This document shows, piece after piece, positions 9,471 to 22,965 of a stretch of DNA of 64,000 bases. The notes beneath the pieces are model-generated. The model ran no database searches, was not told the DNA's origin, and saw nothing but the letters and a program-made list of their open reading frames with translations. Position 1 is the first letter of the stretch, and the number at the start of each line of letters is the position of its first letter. Source of the stretch: Scandinavium goeteborgense (GTDB taxonomy: Bacteria > Pseudomonadota > Gammaproteobacteria > Enterobacterales > Enterobacteriaceae); NCBI RefSeq assembly GCF_003935895.2, contig NZ_CP054058.1, forward strand, positions 930,001 through 994,000, in the 5' to 3' direction. Position numbers and translations under genes: made by a program.

Positions 9471-10643
9471 TTAGTTGGCGTTGGCCTGCACGATGGTGTT
9501 GATCAGCTTATTCACAGGATCAAGGCTAATTTCACGTGCATTACTTTCATAAGCAGGCGTATGACGCGTCTGATTCGCCAGAATCTCACCGTCGCGATTG
9601 GAGGTATCCACCTTCACCAGCGTCGACAAGCCGATGCGCAGCGGATGCTGAGCCAGCTGTTTTTCGTCGAGCTCTACGCGAACCGGAAGACGCTGAACCA
9701 CTTTGATCCAGTTACCGGTGGCGTTCTGCGCCGGAAGCAGGGAGAAGGCGCTGCCGGTCCCCATATCCAGACCTACCACTTTCCCGGTGTACTCCACGTC
9801 GTCGCCGTAGATATCGCTGATAACGGTCACCGGCTGGCCGATACGCATATGCGCCAGCTGGGTTTCTTTAAAGTTAGCATCGATCCACAGATTGGTTGCC
9901 GGAACCACCGCCATCAGCGGAGTGGTTGGGCTAATCTGCGCCCCTGGCTGAACCGCACGGCGAGAGACGTAGCCGGTCATCGGGCTAACGATTTTGGTAC
10001 GTTCCAGCGCAAGCCACGCGTTACGGACTTCGGTCGCTGCCTGTTTCACCGCAGGCTGGTCTTCCAGTTTAGTGCCCAGAATCATTGCCTGGTTGGCATT
10101 GAATTGCTGGATAGTCACATTCAGTTCGGCCTGTGCGCTGGCAACGGCATCGCGCGCATGCTGCAGCTCTTCGCGACCAATCAGGTTCGCGGTGCCTAAC
10201 GGAATACGACGTTTAAGGTCGGTTTCCACCTGCGCCAGCGCCGTTTTTTTGACGTCGATGCTGGCCTGCAATTGCTTGCTGTTGATCATCATCTGGCGGG
10301 TCTGACGCACGCTGGAGGCGAGCTGCGTCTGCGCACGTTCAAACGCCTGCTGCGCATCGGTCTGGTCGAGGGTGACCAGCACATCGCCTTTTTTCACGAA
10401 GTCGGTGTTATCAGCCCAGACTTTCGTCACGCTGCCCGACACCTGTGCCATGATTTGAACCTGGTTCCCTGCCACGTATGCGTCATCGGTATCTTCATAA
10501 TGACGCAGTACTAAAAACCAATAAATCCCGTATGCCACGGCAATAACAATAAAGAGCAAAGTCAGCAGAAGAAGGGCACCTTTACGTTTGCCTTTCTTGT
10601 TGGCCGGTTGCTGCGGGGTTTGAGTCTCCGCATTCGCGCTCAT
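9471..10643 (-). CDS. emrA: EmrA membrane fusion protein
   Basis: This 390-residue periplasmic adaptor links EmrB to TolC. It has one N-terminal membrane anchor (about 25-48), a biotinyl-lipoyl-like hairpin domain with coiled coil (about 90-210) and a beta-barrel domain. The start at 10643 (MSANAETQ) sits behind GGAG and matches E. coli. Confidence 0.96.
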   Translation of the reverse strand: MSANAETQTPQQPANKKGKRKGALLLLTLLFIVIAVAYGIYWFLVLRHYEDTDDAYVAGNQVQIMAQVSGSVTKVWADNTDFVKKGDVLVTLDQTDAQQAFERAQTQLASSVRQTRQMMINSKQLQASIDVKKTALAQVETDLKRRIPLGTANLIGREELQHARDAVASAQAELNVTIQQFNANQAMILGTKLEDQPAVKQAATEVRNAWLALERTKIVSPMTGYVSRRAVQPGAQISPTTPLMAVVPATNLWIDANFKETQLAHMRIGQPVTVISDIYGDDVEYTGKVVGLDMGTGSAFSLLPAQNATGNWIKVVQRLPVRVELDEKQLAQHPLRIGLSTLVKVDTSNRDGEILANQTRHTPAYESNAREISLDPVNKLINTIVQANAN

Positions 10644-10699
10644 GTTTTTCTCCACGATCTTATTATTTCACATCGGCTGAGCCGACCTGTTGTCAGAAA

Positions 10700-10723
10700 G
10701 GCCAGCAGATTTCGCTGCTGGCC
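10700..10723 (-). terminator. Hairpin between emrR and emrA
   Basis: A perfect nine-base stem (GGCCAGCAG/CTGCTGGCC) lies in the 125-base gap between emrR and emrA, followed on the minus strand by TTTCTG. It may attenuate read-through from emrR into emrAB, or protect mRNA ends. Confidence 0.5.
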
Positions 10724-10768
10724 TGTCGGTTTTATTCTTGAAATCAGGATACTGAGCGATTCACACGC

Positions 10769-11299
10769 TTAGCGAAGCCCTTCCAGGACCACACCATCCT
10801 CATCCATCTGGTCGAGACGGGTCAGGAGTTTTCGGGTGATTTGCTCGAGGCTCTCTTTTTCGGTAACGCTTAAAGAAGACCAGAGTTGGTGCAGGCAGTT
10901 GTGCTGCGGCGGTAACACTTCGCGCAGGAACTGATGACCTTTCTCGGTGAGTTGCAGATGCAGGCAGCGACGATCATTGTCGCTTTCACGGCGTTCAATC
11001 CAGCCGCGTTTTTCCAGCTCATCGGCAATACGGGTGGCGTTCGTACGTGAAGAACCCAGTGCGCAGCTCAGTTCTGACGGCTGAATACTGTGGTTTTCCT
11101 GAGACTCTAGCGTGATTAACGCCATAAATAACGTCTCGTTGATCCCCTGAGCTTTCAGCATTTTATTGCGGTTTTCCAGCAACTTCCCTTGCATGTGCAT
11201 GCACAGGCGAGTCAGAAGGATTTCCTGGTAAGGAAAATCTTCATAGCGGCTGGCGCGAAATTTTAGCATTTGTTCAATGGGCGTAAACGAACTATCCAT
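10769..11299 (-). CDS. emrR: EmrR (MprA), MarR-family repressor of emrRAB
   Basis: This 176-residue winged-helix MarR repressor represses emrRAB and is released by uncouplers and salicylate-like ligands. The DNA-binding domain with [17 protein letters not shown] recognition-helix region lies at about 75-115. Length is as in E. coli. In the E. coli order ygaH and ygaZ should come next upstream, but 11300-11574 holds no gene. Confidence 0.96.
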   Translation of the reverse strand: MDSSFTPIEQMLKFRASRYEDFPYQEILLTRLCMHMQGKLLENRNKMLKAQGINETLFMALITLESQENHSIQPSELSCALGSSRTNATRIADELEKRGWIERRESDNDRRCLHLQLTEKGHQFLREVLPPQHNCLHQLWSSLSVTEKESLEQITRKLLTRLDQMDEDGVVLEGLR

Positions 11300-11574
11300 T
11301 TGGGCATAACCTCATTAATTACAGCCGATATAGTAACGACGGTGACAAATAATGTAAATGAATTAATCTTCCGAATTCATACGTTGGAGCTAATAAATCA
11401 AAAAATGGCGACTGGCGGCAAAGGTCTGTGCCGCCAGCGTCCGGGAGGTTTCAGTGCGTGGATGAATTATTTACCTTGAAACAGTTGCCCGGCTAATCAG
11501 GTAGATAACCTTAACAGACCAGGGGATGTGCTTAAACCCCAAAGCAGCAATAAGGCCCTGAATATAGAGCCTTT

Positions 11575-12759
11575 TCAGACAACGGCCTCTTGTCGGTGGA
11601 ATCCTCGCCACCATACCAGCAGGTTCAGTATGGCCATTGTCACCCCGGCGAGGCAAACGCCTGCCCAGCCCCAGTGCTGCCACGCAAATGCCGAAATCAG
11701 CGACCCGGCGGCCCCACCGATAAAGTAGCTGGTCATATAACCTGCGGTGAGACGGTTACGCGCTTCTGGCTGCACGCGGTAAATCACGGTCTGGTTGGTG
11801 ATGTGCACGCCCTGCACGGTGAGGTCCAGTACCAGAATGCCGACAATCAGCGCCAGCACCGAGGCGTGTCCGAACCAGATAGCCAGCCAGGAAAGCAGAA
11901 GCAACACCAGCCCGCTGGTGGTGGTGAGATGTGACTTGCCTTTATCCGCCAGACCGCCTGCCGGACGAGCACCCAGCGCCCCGGCGGCACCCGCCAGGCC
12001 AAACAGGCCAATCATGCCTTCAGAAAAGTGGAACGGGGCGCCCGCCAGCAAAAACGCCATCGAGGTCCAGAGAATGCTGAAGTTGGCGAAGGTCAGGCAG
12101 CCGAGCAACGCCCGGGTGCGCAGCAGTTTATCGTGCTTAAACAGGCTGAATACGGAACGCAGCAGCTGCGGGTAATTCAGGTGCGTTTCCGTTTTTACCT
12201 TCGGCAAGCCGCGCCACAGGGCGAATGCCATCAGTACCATTAATACCGACGCCACCCAATACACAGTGCGCCAGCCGCCAAGACTGGCCAGCAGTCCGGC
12301 GACGGTTCGCGCCAGCAAAATGCCGAGCAGCAGCCCGCTCATAATAGTGCCGACCACTTTCCCGCGTTTATCCGGACTGGCGAGCGTCGCGGCCAGCGGA
12401 ACCAGAATTTGCGCCACCACCGAAAACAGGCCGGTCAGGGCGGTGCCCAGGATCATCATCGCCAGCGACTGGCTGGAGGCGGTAATGAGCATTCCCCCTG
12501 CCGCCAGCAGCGTCATGCTGACGATTAAGGTTCGGCGCTCGAACATATCGCCCAGCGGCACCAGGAACAGCAGTCCGGCGGCGTAGCCCAGCTGCGCGGC
12601 GGTGACGATAAAACCGGCTTGTCCTGCGCTCAGGGAAAAGGCGCGGGCAATGGTGTCCAGCAGCGGTTGGGCGTAGTAATTACTGGCGACGGCGAGACCG
12701 GTCGCGACGGACATCAGCGCAATCAGCGCCGGGCTAAGCCCATGAGAATTTTTAGTCAT
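11575..12759 (-). CDS. ygaY: YgaY-type MFS transporter
   Basis: This 394-residue major facilitator protein with about 12 helices has the typical GDMFERRTL loop 2-3 motif. Its position between emrR and proX is that of E. coli ygaY, which is a pseudogene in K-12; here the frame is intact. Relatives are putative sugar or drug exporters, and the substrate is unknown. Confidence 0.8.
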   Translation of the reverse strand: MTKNSHGLSPALIALMSVATGLAVASNYYAQPLLDTIARAFSLSAGQAGFIVTAAQLGYAAGLLFLVPLGDMFERRTLIVSMTLLAAGGMLITASSQSLAMMILGTALTGLFSVVAQILVPLAATLASPDKRGKVVGTIMSGLLLGILLARTVAGLLASLGGWRTVYWVASVLMVLMAFALWRGLPKVKTETHLNYPQLLRSVFSLFKHDKLLRTRALLGCLTFANFSILWTSMAFLLAGAPFHFSEGMIGLFGLAGAAGALGARPAGGLADKGKSHLTTTSGLVLLLLSWLAIWFGHASVLALIVGILVLDLTVQGVHITNQTVIYRVQPEARNRLTAGYMTSYFIGGAAGSLISAFAWQHWGWAGVCLAGVTMAILNLLVWWRGFHRQEAVV

Positions 12760-12856
12760 TGTTCTTTAGGTAATTATTTTGCAGGTAAGCAATGATAACC
12801 AAAAAGTGCGGGAAGAAGGGAAATGAAGGATGTCGGATAGTGCGGTGGGCGGGAAT

Positions 12857-12890
12857 GTAGGCCCGGCAAGCTGAGCGCCGCCGGGCCTGG
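12857..12890. repeat. REP-like palindrome downstream of proX
   Basis: The segment contains GTAGGCCCGGCAAGC and CGCCGCCGGGCCTGG, which pair as in enterobacterial REP elements, just 3' of proX. Confidence 0.7.
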
Positions 12891-12897
12891 AGAGTAC

Positions 12898-13893
12898 TTA
12901 CTTCTGCGCAGCCAGCGCTTCTTTCAACCAGCCGTCAAACTGCTGCTGGTGGGCTGAAATCCAACCGTCTACGTGACCCTGGATATCGGCTTCTGAGGCA
13001 TGACCTTCGTGCATCATCGCGTTTTCGGCGTTGATATCAGAGATAGGCAGTTTCATCAGAGCGAACAGTTTCGCCGCCGCTGGGTTTTTCTCAGCCCAGG
13101 CTTTGTTGGCCACGATATGCATGGTATTCACCGGGAAACCATAGTTCGCGCCGTTAGGCAGTTTGGTGTCGATATCTTTCTGCTCACCCGGCATTGCGGA
13201 GAATGGCACCTGCAGCCACACCACGTCTTTGCCCGGCTTCAGCACATCACTCACCCAGTACGGCGTCCAGGTGTAATACAGCACCGGTTTGCCTTCTTTA
13301 AAGCGCGTAATGGTATCGGCCATCATCGCCGCGTAGTTACCCTGGTTATGCACCACGGTCTTGCTCAGACCATAGGCGTCAATCTGATGATTAATCACCG
13401 CTTCACAACCCCAGCCCGGCGTACACCCGGTCATGTCCGCTTTGCCGTCGCCGTTGGTATCGAAGATTTTGGCCAGTTTCGGATCTTTCAGCTGATCGAT
13501 TTTGGTGATGTGGTATTTCTCAGCGGTTTTCTTATCCATCAGATAACCCTGCGCGGCACCAGTCACGTACACACCTTCACGATAAAACTTCTTATCGCCA
13601 CCGGCTGCGGCATACATATCGTCATGCAGCGGTTTCCAGTTCACAGCGGTAAAGGTCGCATCGCCGGACGCAATCGAGGTATAGCCGACGTTGTAATCCA
13701 CTTCGCTCGGTTTGCTGACGGTGTAACCCAGTTTCTCCAGCGCACGGCTGACCAGCAGGGTCTGGAAGGTCTCTTCGGAAATGGTGCTCTGAACCGGCTG
13801 AACGGTAATGCCTTTGCCAGGCAGGTCAGCAGCAAGCGCGCTGCCGGAGACAAGGGTGGCAAACGCAGTGGCAAAAATTACGCTATTTCGCAT
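12898..13893 (-). CDS. proX: ProX, glycine betaine periplasmic binding protein
   Basis: This 331-residue substrate-binding protein of the ProU osmoprotectant importer has a Sec signal peptide (cleavage after ALA, residue 21). The tryptophans that cage the quaternary ammonium are in conserved contexts, such as VNWKPLHD and YYTWTPYW. It is the last gene of proVWX. Confidence 0.96.
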   Translation of the reverse strand: MRNSVIFATAFATLVSGSALAADLPGKGITVQPVQSTISEETFQTLLVSRALEKLGYTVSKPSEVDYNVGYTSIASGDATFTAVNWKPLHDDMYAAAGGDKKFYREGVYVTGAAQGYLMDKKTAEKYHITKIDQLKDPKLAKIFDTNGDGKADMTGCTPGWGCEAVINHQIDAYGLSKTVVHNQGNYAAMMADTITRFKEGKPVLYYTWTPYWVSDVLKPGKDVVWLQVPFSAMPGEQKDIDTKLPNGANYGFPVNTMHIVANKAWAEKNPAAAKLFALMKLPISDINAENAMMHEGHASEADIQGHVDGWISAHQQQFDGWLKEALAAQK

Positions 13894-13956
13894 CGTTGTT
13901 CCTTTATAAGTATCAGGGAGTGGACCCGGCAGGCAGGGCTGCCGGGAAATGCAGAA

Positions 13957-15039
13957 TTACTTGATGAAGAAGCGAGTCACCAGGCCGACCGGGCCGGTGG
14001 TGTACCAGCGACGGTTGCCGCGGCTACGGGAATCACGGCCAGCAGCCTGAGTCAGACGGTCGAGAATAATCGCGAGGATAACGATCCCCACACCGCCGAC
14101 GGTTGCCAGACCCATATCGAGTCGGCCGATACCACGCAGAACCATTTGTCCCAGACCGCCTACGGCAATCATCGAGGCGATAACGACCATCGACAGCGCC
14201 AGCATCAGCGTCTGGTTCACACCGGCCATAATGGTCGGCATCGCCAGCGGCAGTTGCACTTTGAACAGCATCTGGCGCGGGCTGGCACCAAACGAGCGCG
14301 AGGCTTCGATAAGATCGGCGGGCACCTGGTTAATCCCGAGGATAGTCAGACGTACAATCGGCGGCAGGGCAAAGATAATGGTCACTACCACGCCCGGCAC
14401 GTTACCGATACCGAACAGCATCACGATGGGCACCAGATACACAAACGCGGGTGTCGTCTGCATCGCATCAAGCAGCGGCCGGATTATCTTCGACGCCCTT
14501 GGACTGCGCGCCAGCCAAATGCCGAGCGGCAGGCCGATGATAATGCAGAACAACAGGGCGGTCAGGACCAGCGCGAGGGTCACCATTGCCTGGGACCACG
14601 CGCCGATTGCACCAATCAAAATCAGTGAAATCAGTGAGGCGATACCCATTCCGGCACCGCCAATCTGCCAGGCGATCAGGGCAAAGACCACGATTGCGAC
14701 TGGCGCGGGCATACCCAGCAACAGCTGCTGGAAGCCACCCAGAATGTAATCCACCGGGACACGAATGCCCTGGAATACGGGACGGAAATGCACCACGATC
14801 CAATCGATCCCGGTGGTGACCCAGCTATCGAGTGGGATCAGCGTCTTGTGAAACGGGTCAAGAATATCGAAGTGTTCTGCTTTTGGCGCAGGTGCACTAT
14901 GCAGCCAGTCTGCGCCACCGCCGCTTGCAGGCGGCGTTGAAGCAGGCGTGCCCCAGGCGTCGGCAGATTGCGCAGCGCCTGATTGTGCGGCGCTATCGGC
15001 CGCTGGTGTGGTTGCCCACGGATTCGATTGATCAGCCAT
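13957..15039 (-). CDS. proW: ProW, glycine betaine ABC permease
   Basis: This 360-residue inner-membrane permease of ProU has a long hydrophilic, proline/alanine-rich N-terminal tail (about 1-100) followed by membrane helices and the EAA loop ([15 protein letters not shown]). It overlaps proV by eight bases, which indicates translational coupling. Confidence 0.96.
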   Translation of the reverse strand: MADQSNPWATTPAADSAAQSGAAQSADAWGTPASTPPASGGGADWLHSAPAPKAEHFDILDPFHKTLIPLDSWVTTGIDWIVVHFRPVFQGIRVPVDYILGGFQQLLLGMPAPVAIVVFALIAWQIGGAGMGIASLISLILIGAIGAWSQAMVTLALVLTALLFCIIIGLPLGIWLARSPRASKIIRPLLDAMQTTPAFVYLVPIVMLFGIGNVPGVVVTIIFALPPIVRLTILGINQVPADLIEASRSFGASPRQMLFKVQLPLAMPTIMAGVNQTLMLALSMVVIASMIAVGGLGQMVLRGIGRLDMGLATVGGVGIVILAIILDRLTQAAGRDSRSRGNRRWYTTGPVGLVTRFFIK

Positions 15040-16234
15040 TGTTTGTTCCCTCGCGATCTAAAGCCTGTAGCAGCATGCTCTTGGAGATGATGCCCACGTA
15101 CTGTTGTTCTTCGTCGATGACCGGAACCGCGCACGGTGCCTGACCAACGTGAGAGAGCAACTCGCTAAGCGCGGTCTGAGCGTCAAGAGGCTGTGGCGCA
15201 TCCAGCAGCGCAGCGTCAATGCCCAGGCCCTCGGCCAGCGCGGCCTTCAGAGAATCAATGGAAACAATACCGACAAATTTATTCCCGCGTTCAACGACAT
15301 AGCCATATTCGCGGTCTTCATCCTGCAACAGCTTAATCGCAGAGCGTGGGCCAAAGCCTGGGGTTTTACGCAGCAGTCCTTTCGGGTTACGGCGGGCAAT
15401 GTCTTTGGCGCTAAACACCTGGCTGATATCCACGCCACGGAAGAAGGTGCGCACATAGTCATTGGCCGGATTATTCAGAATTTCATCCGGTGTACCGATC
15501 TGTACCACACGGCCATTTTGCATAATGGCAATACGGTCGCCGATGCGCATGGCTTCGTCGAGATCGTGGGAAATAAAGACAACGGTACGCTGATGACGGG
15601 CCTGTAATTTCACCAGCTCGTCCTGCATTTCGGTACGAATTAAAGGGTCGAGCGCGGAGAACGCTTCATCCATTAATAAGATGTCAGGGTTAATGGCTAA
15701 TGCACGGGCAAGACCCACGCGCTGGCGCATCCCTCCGGATAATTCATCCGGATAACCGTGAGCATAATTTTCGAGACCCACCTGACGAAGCGCGTCCAGG
15801 GCTTTTTCCTGACGCTCTTGCGGTGGCACGCCCGCTAATTGCATTCCGAAGGCCGTATTATCCAGGACGTTCATATGCGGCATAAGCGCAAATGACTGGA
15901 AGACCATCGCAATTTTCTTTCTGCGCACCTCGCGGAGCTCAGCGTCGGATATTTTCGCAATATCAATACCGTCGATGAGAACCTGACCGCGGGTGGGTTC
16001 AATCAGGCGATTGAGAAGGCGTACCATGGTGGATTTACCGGAACCGGATAACCCCATGATGACAAAAATCTCGCCTTCTTCAATGGCCAGACTGGCGTCC
16101 ATAACGCCAAGTGACAACCCGGTCTTCTCAAGAATTTGTTCTTTCGAATGACCTTTTTCAATATATTTGAATGCGCGTTGCGGATGCTCGCCAAATATTT
16201 TATAAAGATTCTTAACTTCTAATTTAATTGCCAT
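15032..16234 (-). CDS. proV: ProV, glycine betaine ABC ATPase with CBS domains
   Basis: This 400-residue ATPase energises ProU. Walker [10 protein letters not shown] is at 61-69, the signature is [12 protein letters not shown], Walker B is [13 protein letters not shown], and the C-terminal third (about 280-400) is a CBS pair that senses ionic strength in this family. It is the first gene of proVWX. Confidence 0.97.
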   Translation of the reverse strand: MAIKLEVKNLYKIFGEHPQRAFKYIEKGHSKEQILEKTGLSLGVMDASLAIEEGEIFVIMGLSGSGKSTMVRLLNRLIEPTRGQVLIDGIDIAKISDAELREVRRKKIAMVFQSFALMPHMNVLDNTAFGMQLAGVPPQERQEKALDALRQVGLENYAHGYPDELSGGMRQRVGLARALAINPDILLMDEAFSALDPLIRTEMQDELVKLQARHQRTVVFISHDLDEAMRIGDRIAIMQNGRVVQIGTPDEILNNPANDYVRTFFRGVDISQVFSAKDIARRNPKGLLRKTPGFGPRSAIKLLQDEDREYGYVVERGNKFVGIVSIDSLKAALAEGLGIDAALLDAPQPLDAQTALSELLSHVGQAPCAVPVIDEEQQYVGIISKSMLLQALDREGTNNG

Positions 16235-16302
16235 GCAATAAAAAGATTCCTGTTATTTAATTATGTCGATATGTTACCTGATGAAAATAATTGACCGGAT
16301 CT

Positions 16303-16330
16303 ACCCTAACATACTCAGAATCTGAGACAA
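16303..16330 (-). promoter_or_regulatory. proU main promoter
   Basis: On the minus strand TTGTCT and TAGGGT are 16 bases apart, 70 bases upstream of proV. The surrounding bases (CAGATTCTGAGTATG) match the osmotically induced P2 promoter of E. coli proU, which H-NS silences. The remaining gap to nrdF holds A/T-rich DNA and a palindromic repeat. Confidence 0.75.
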
Positions 16331-16499
16331 CCCTCAATGTCCTGGTGATGCAAGCATTTCCGACGCCAACAGGCGCTATGCCCCCATGATATAAGGGCTG
16401 AGCACCAACGAAATTTGCTGATATTTTTTGTCACTGCGAGGGAAATTGGGGGTGAAATGATAGGATTATAAATAACTGCATTATAAATATGGCTTAATC

Positions 16500-16612
16500 C
16501 TCTAAATAGTTCGAGTTGCAGGCAGGCGGCCAATGCACAAATCCCCTGGAGCTTACTAAAGTAAGTGACAGGGGTGCGCGCATGCAGCCAACGCACCTGC
16601 AACTTGAAATAT
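16500..16612. repeat. Palindromic intergenic repeat, copy A
   Basis: A 113-base imperfect palindrome has GAGTTGCAGG near one end, CCTGCAACTTGAA near the other and a central GCTTACTAAAGTAAGTGAC. A second copy in inverted orientation lies at 23346-23468. It behaves like a non-coding MITE or BIME-type element. Confidence 0.8.
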
Positions 16613-16620
16613 GAAGAGGA

Positions 16621-19710
<3,090 letters not shown>

Positions 19711-19738
<28 letters not shown>

Positions 19739-20121
19739 AATTCGCTCACTCCTTTTCGCACATTATCGATATCGCGCGGGGTGCCCATCAGCTCAAAACG
19801 GTAGAGATAAGGCACGTCACATTTCTGCGCAATCACGTCTCCGGCGCGGGCGTAGGCCTCGCCAAAGTTTCGGTTTCCCGACGCAATCACGCCGCGGATC
19901 AGTGCGCGATTGTGTGGGTCATTTAAAAAACGGATCACCTGGCGAGGCACGGCGCCTGCCGTACCGCCACCGCCGTAGCTTGGCACCACCAGAATGTACG
20001 GCTCGTCTACCTGAATGCGCTCCCGTTCGTTAAGCGGAATGCGCACCGCGGGCAGCCCTAAACGCTCGATAAAGCGCAGCGTGTTTTCGGAACTGCTGGA
20101 GAAGTAGACGAGGGTGCTCAT
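19711..20121 (-). CDS. nrdI: NrdI flavodoxin-like activator
   Basis: This 136-residue flavoprotein supplies the oxidant that builds the Mn-tyrosyl cofactor of NrdF. The N-terminal YFSSSSENT loop binds FMN phosphate. It overlaps both neighbours (nrdH by four bases, nrdE by 28), so the operon is tightly coupled. Confidence 0.96.
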
Positions 20122-20363
20122 GCGCGAGCCGCGGTCGCCTCAGGGCGCAGGCGGTTGATCATGTCCGGGCGGAAGCCTGACCAGCTTTCATCCCCGGCGA
20201 AAACCACCGGCAGAGAGCGGAATCCTTGCTCGCGCAGGGTGTCAGCGGCGGCAGGATCGTGGTCAATGTTCACCATCTCAAACTCAAAGCCCCGGGATTC
20301 CATCGCCCGTTTAGTGGCGTGGCATTGAACGCAGTCGTTTCGAGTGTAAATAGTAATGCGCAT
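20118..20363 (-). CDS. nrdH: NrdH glutaredoxin-like electron donor
   Basis: This 81-residue redoxin with CVQC (Cys11, Cys14) passes electrons from thioredoxin reductase to NrdE. It is first in nrdHIEF and is controlled by the NrdR boxes just upstream. Confidence 0.96.
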   Translation of the reverse strand: MRITIYTRNDCVQCHATKRAMESRGFEFEMVNIDHDPAAADTLREQGFRSLPVVFAGDESWSGFRPDMINRLRPEATAARA

Positions 20364-20440
20364 GATTCGTATTTCCGTTTAAAATGACAAAGCGGCGCGA
20401 AAGTGAGCGTCGGTTGTGGGGGTGTCTCTTCAAAAGGAAT

Positions 20441-20483
20441 ACTAGATGTAGTTAATAAAAACTTCAACCATACAATATATAGT
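20441..20483 (-). promoter_or_regulatory. Pair of NrdR boxes upstream of nrdH
   Basis: ACTAGATGTAGT (20441-20452) and ACAATATATAGT (20472-20483) both fit the palindromic NrdR box, and their start-to-start distance is 31 bases, the three-turn spacing known for NrdR targets. NrdR represses ribonucleotide reductase genes when dATP is plentiful. Confidence 0.75.
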
Positions 20484-20544
20484 TATTTTGAATTGATTTG
20501 CCCCCGCTAACGAGCGTAGCGAGGGCGAGGTTTTTTGACTGAAA

Positions 20545-20976
20545 TTACATGCGCATACTGACGGCGAGACGGTTAAAGGCATTCATCAAGCTGATGGCGA
20601 AGGTCAGTTCGCTGATTTCTTTCGCGCTGAAATACGCCAGCAGCGGTTCATAAACCGCATCTTCCGCACGGGTGCGGGCAATGTCGGTCACATCTTCCGC
20701 CCAGGCCAGCGCCGCACGCTCGCGGTCCGAGAAGTGCTGACTCACGCGCCAGCCGGCCAGCGCATCCAGTTTCACCTGCTCAATGCCCTGTTTGCGCAGC
20801 GCTTTACTGTGCATCTCCAGGCAGAAAGCACAGCCGTTAATCTGCGATACGCGCAGATACACCAGTTCAATCAACGACAGATCCAGCTCGCTGCGCTCAA
20901 GCGCTTTACTCGCTTGCACAAAGGCGGCATAGACTTCAGGGCTCAGTTCATAGTAAGGCTGACGTAATGTGGTCAT
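20545..20976 (-). CDS. Carboxymuconolactone decarboxylase / AhpD-like protein
   Basis: This 143-residue protein carries the redox motif NGCAFCLEMH (Cys49, Cys52, His56) of AhpD-like alkylhydroperoxidases. Such proteins reduce peroxides through the CxxC pair, though the true substrate here is unknown. It is divergent from a MocR-type regulator 85 bases away, so that protein probably controls it. Confidence 0.85.
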   Translation of the reverse strand: MTTLRQPYYELSPEVYAAFVQASKALERSELDLSLIELVYLRVSQINGCAFCLEMHSKALRKQGIEQVKLDALAGWRVSQHFSDRERAALAWAEDVTDIARTRAEDAVYEPLLAYFSAKEISELTFAISLMNAFNRLAVSMRM

Positions 20977-21013
20977 TGGGTTTCTCCTGTTAACGATGGC
21001 TGAACTTTAGCAC

Positions 21014-21019
21014 TATAAT
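21014..21019 (+). promoter_or_regulatory. -10 element in the divergent MocR/AhpD-like gap
   Basis: A perfect TATAAT lies 43 bases before the MocR start at 21062. The -35 is weak (TTAACG-like near 20990), suggesting an activator or autoregulation. Confidence 0.45.
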
Positions 21020-21061
21020 GGTCTGCTAAAGAGAGCCATCTTTTGAGTGAAAAACCAGACC

Positions 21062-22414
21062 ATGAATGATAACTCCCGTGGACCACGCTACCAGCAAATT
21101 TCCCGCCAGCTTAAAGCTGCCATCGAGCAGGGCGAACTCGCGCCGGGCAAGCGGCTGCCTGCCAGCCGGGTTTACGCCCAGGAGCTTGGCGTCTCGCGCG
21201 CCACGGTGGAAGCCGCCTACGGCGAGCTGGTGGCGCAGGGCTGGCTTGAGCGGCGCGGGCAAGCGGGAACGTTTGTCAGTGCGGGCGTTGTGCCGGGGCC
21301 CGCCGCGGCGGAACCGATGTGGTACGGCGGTGAACAGCCGGAGCCGCAGCCGTTCCAGATGGGGCTGCCCGCGCTGGATCTATTCCCGCGCGCGCAGTGG
21401 GCGCGGGTGATGGGGCGGCGACTGCGCACCCAGACGCGCTTCGATTTGGCGCTCGGCGATGTGTGTGGCGAAATGACGCTGCGCAGTGCGATTGTCGAAT
21501 ATCTGCGTTTTTCCCGCAGCATTGAGTGTCTGCCGGAGCAGGTGTTTATCACCACCGGATACGCGGCGTCGATGGCGCTGATTCTGAACACACTCGGCCA
21601 GCCGGGGGATAAAATCTGGCTGGAGGACCCCGGTTTTCCGCTGATCCGCCCGTTGATCGCCCGCCAGGGCATTACGTGTTGTCCGGTGCCAGTGGATGGC
21701 GAGGGAATGCGGATTGATGAAGGCGTGCGGCTGGCGCCGGATGCGCGTTTTGCGCTACTGACACCCGCGCATCAGAGCCCTCTGGGGGTAGCGTTGTCGC
21801 TCCCGCGCCGCCATCAGCTGCTGGACTGGGCCGCGCACCGGGAAGCGTGGATCATCGAAGATGACTACGACAGCGAGTTTCGCTATCAGGGCAAACCGCT
21901 GCCGCCGATAAAAAGTCTGGATGCGCCGCAGCGAGTGATTTACGCCGGAACGTTCAGCAAATCGATGTTTCCCGCATTGCGCACCGCCTGGCTGGTGGTG
22001 CCGCTCCCGCAGGTGGCCGCGTTTCGTCAGCAGGCGTCACTGGCGGCGTGCGGCGTACCGCTATTGTGGCAGCAGACGATGGCGGATTTCATGCGTGAAG
22101 GGCATTTCTGGCGGCATCTGAAAAAGATGCGTCAACATTATGCCCAGCGGCGTCAGTGGCTGGAGCAGGCGCTGGCGGAGCAGGGGTTTCGCGTCGTACC
22201 GCAGCAGGGCGGCATTCAGCTGGTGATGAACGTAGACGGTGACTGTCGTGAACTCGCCCGCCGTGGGCGTCAGGCCCGGCTTGCGGTTCAGGCCCTAAGC
22301 GACTGGCGAATCAACAGCGAGGGGGAGTCGGGGTTGTTGATGAGCTTTACCAACATCTCAAGTCTGGCGATGGCGCAGCAGCAGGCGAAAATGCTCTATC
22401 AGGCCATAAAATAA
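21062..22414 (+). CDS. MocR/PdxR-family transcriptional regulator (GntR HTH fused to aminotransferase)
   Basis: This protein of about 450 residues has an N-terminal GntR winged helix (about 5-70, with RVYAQELGVSRATVEAAY) and a class I/II aminotransferase fold whose PLP lysine lies in YAGTFSKSMFP. MocR proteins use PLP as an effector and often act on a divergent neighbour. ATG 21062 is chosen; an in-frame GTG at 21047 is possible, and neither has a strong ribosome site. Confidence 0.85.
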   Translation: MNDNSRGPRYQQISRQLKAAIEQGELAPGKRLPASRVYAQELGVSRATVEAAYGELVAQGWLERRGQAGTFVSAGVVPGPAAAEPMWYGGEQPEPQPFQMGLPALDLFPRAQWARVMGRRLRTQTRFDLALGDVCGEMTLRSAIVEYLRFSRSIECLPEQVFITTGYAASMALILNTLGQPGDKIWLEDPGFPLIRPLIARQGITCCPVPVDGEGMRIDEGVRLAPDARFALLTPAHQSPLGVALSLPRRHQLLDWAAHREAWIIEDDYDSEFRYQGKPLPPIKSLDAPQRVIYAGTFSKSMFPALRTAWLVVPLPQVAAFRQQASLAACGVPLLWQQTMADFMREGHFWRHLKKMRQHYAQRRQWLEQALAEQGFRVVPQQGGIQLVMNVDGDCRELARRGRQARLAVQALSDWRINSEGESGLLMSFTNISSLAMAQQQAKMLYQAIK

Positions 22415-22478
22415 ATGCCCCGACAGACCAGAAGCCTGACGGGGCGGATGCGTATTTATTATCAGCATTACGCTCTAC

Positions 22479-22805
22479 TTATCGACGCATACTCAGTAAT
22501 GCGCCAATAAAGATACCGACCGCTGCTGCGGCCCCCACCGTTTGCCACGGTTTATCGCGGATAAAACTGTCCGCGCACCCTACGGCATCGCACGCTGCCT
22601 GTTTGACGCGAGTGCGACCATGCATTCTGGCACGTGTTTCACGCAGCAATGCTTTGGCTTTGCGCTGGGCGTTATCTGATTCGTCTTTGGCATCGCTGCC
22701 CCAGGACTTCAGTACCTCTTCCAGCGAGTCGGCCAGTTGGCTTACATCGTTTTGAATATCCTGAACGCCATCATCTACATCGTTGCGATTAGGTCTGTTG
22801 AACAT
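22479..22805 (-). CDS. ygaM: YgaM, ElaB/YqjD/DUF883 membrane-anchored protein
   Basis: This 108-residue protein has an amphipathic helical N-terminal part and one C-terminal membrane anchor (about 88-104). Family members bind ribosomes at the inner membrane in stationary phase. It matches E. coli YgaM in sequence and place. Confidence 0.92.
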   Translation of the reverse strand: MFNRPNRNDVDDGVQDIQNDVSQLADSLEEVLKSWGSDAKDESDNAQRKAKALLRETRARMHGRTRVKQAACDAVGCADSFIRDKPWQTVGAAAAVGIFIGALLSMRR

Positions 22806-22965
22806 GGGATCCTCCCTTGATTAACGGTGACTATAAGTCTAGGACAGATTTCATTCCTCTGAGATGAATCACGCCTTATTAAGCCGTTTATGGATTTTTC
22901 TGAAAGCGATGCTAATGCTGAATACTGTAAGGTGGCGTGGCTGTACAGGATAACGAGGAAACAAT

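Noticed and set aside
9123-10199. Plus-strand open frame of 358 codons
   Set aside because: It is antisense to emrB/emrA, which are full length and conserved; the frame is a codon-bias shadow.
13000-14628. Plus-strand open frame of 542 codons
   Set aside because: It runs opposite to proX and proW and has His/Gln/Arg-rich shadow composition.
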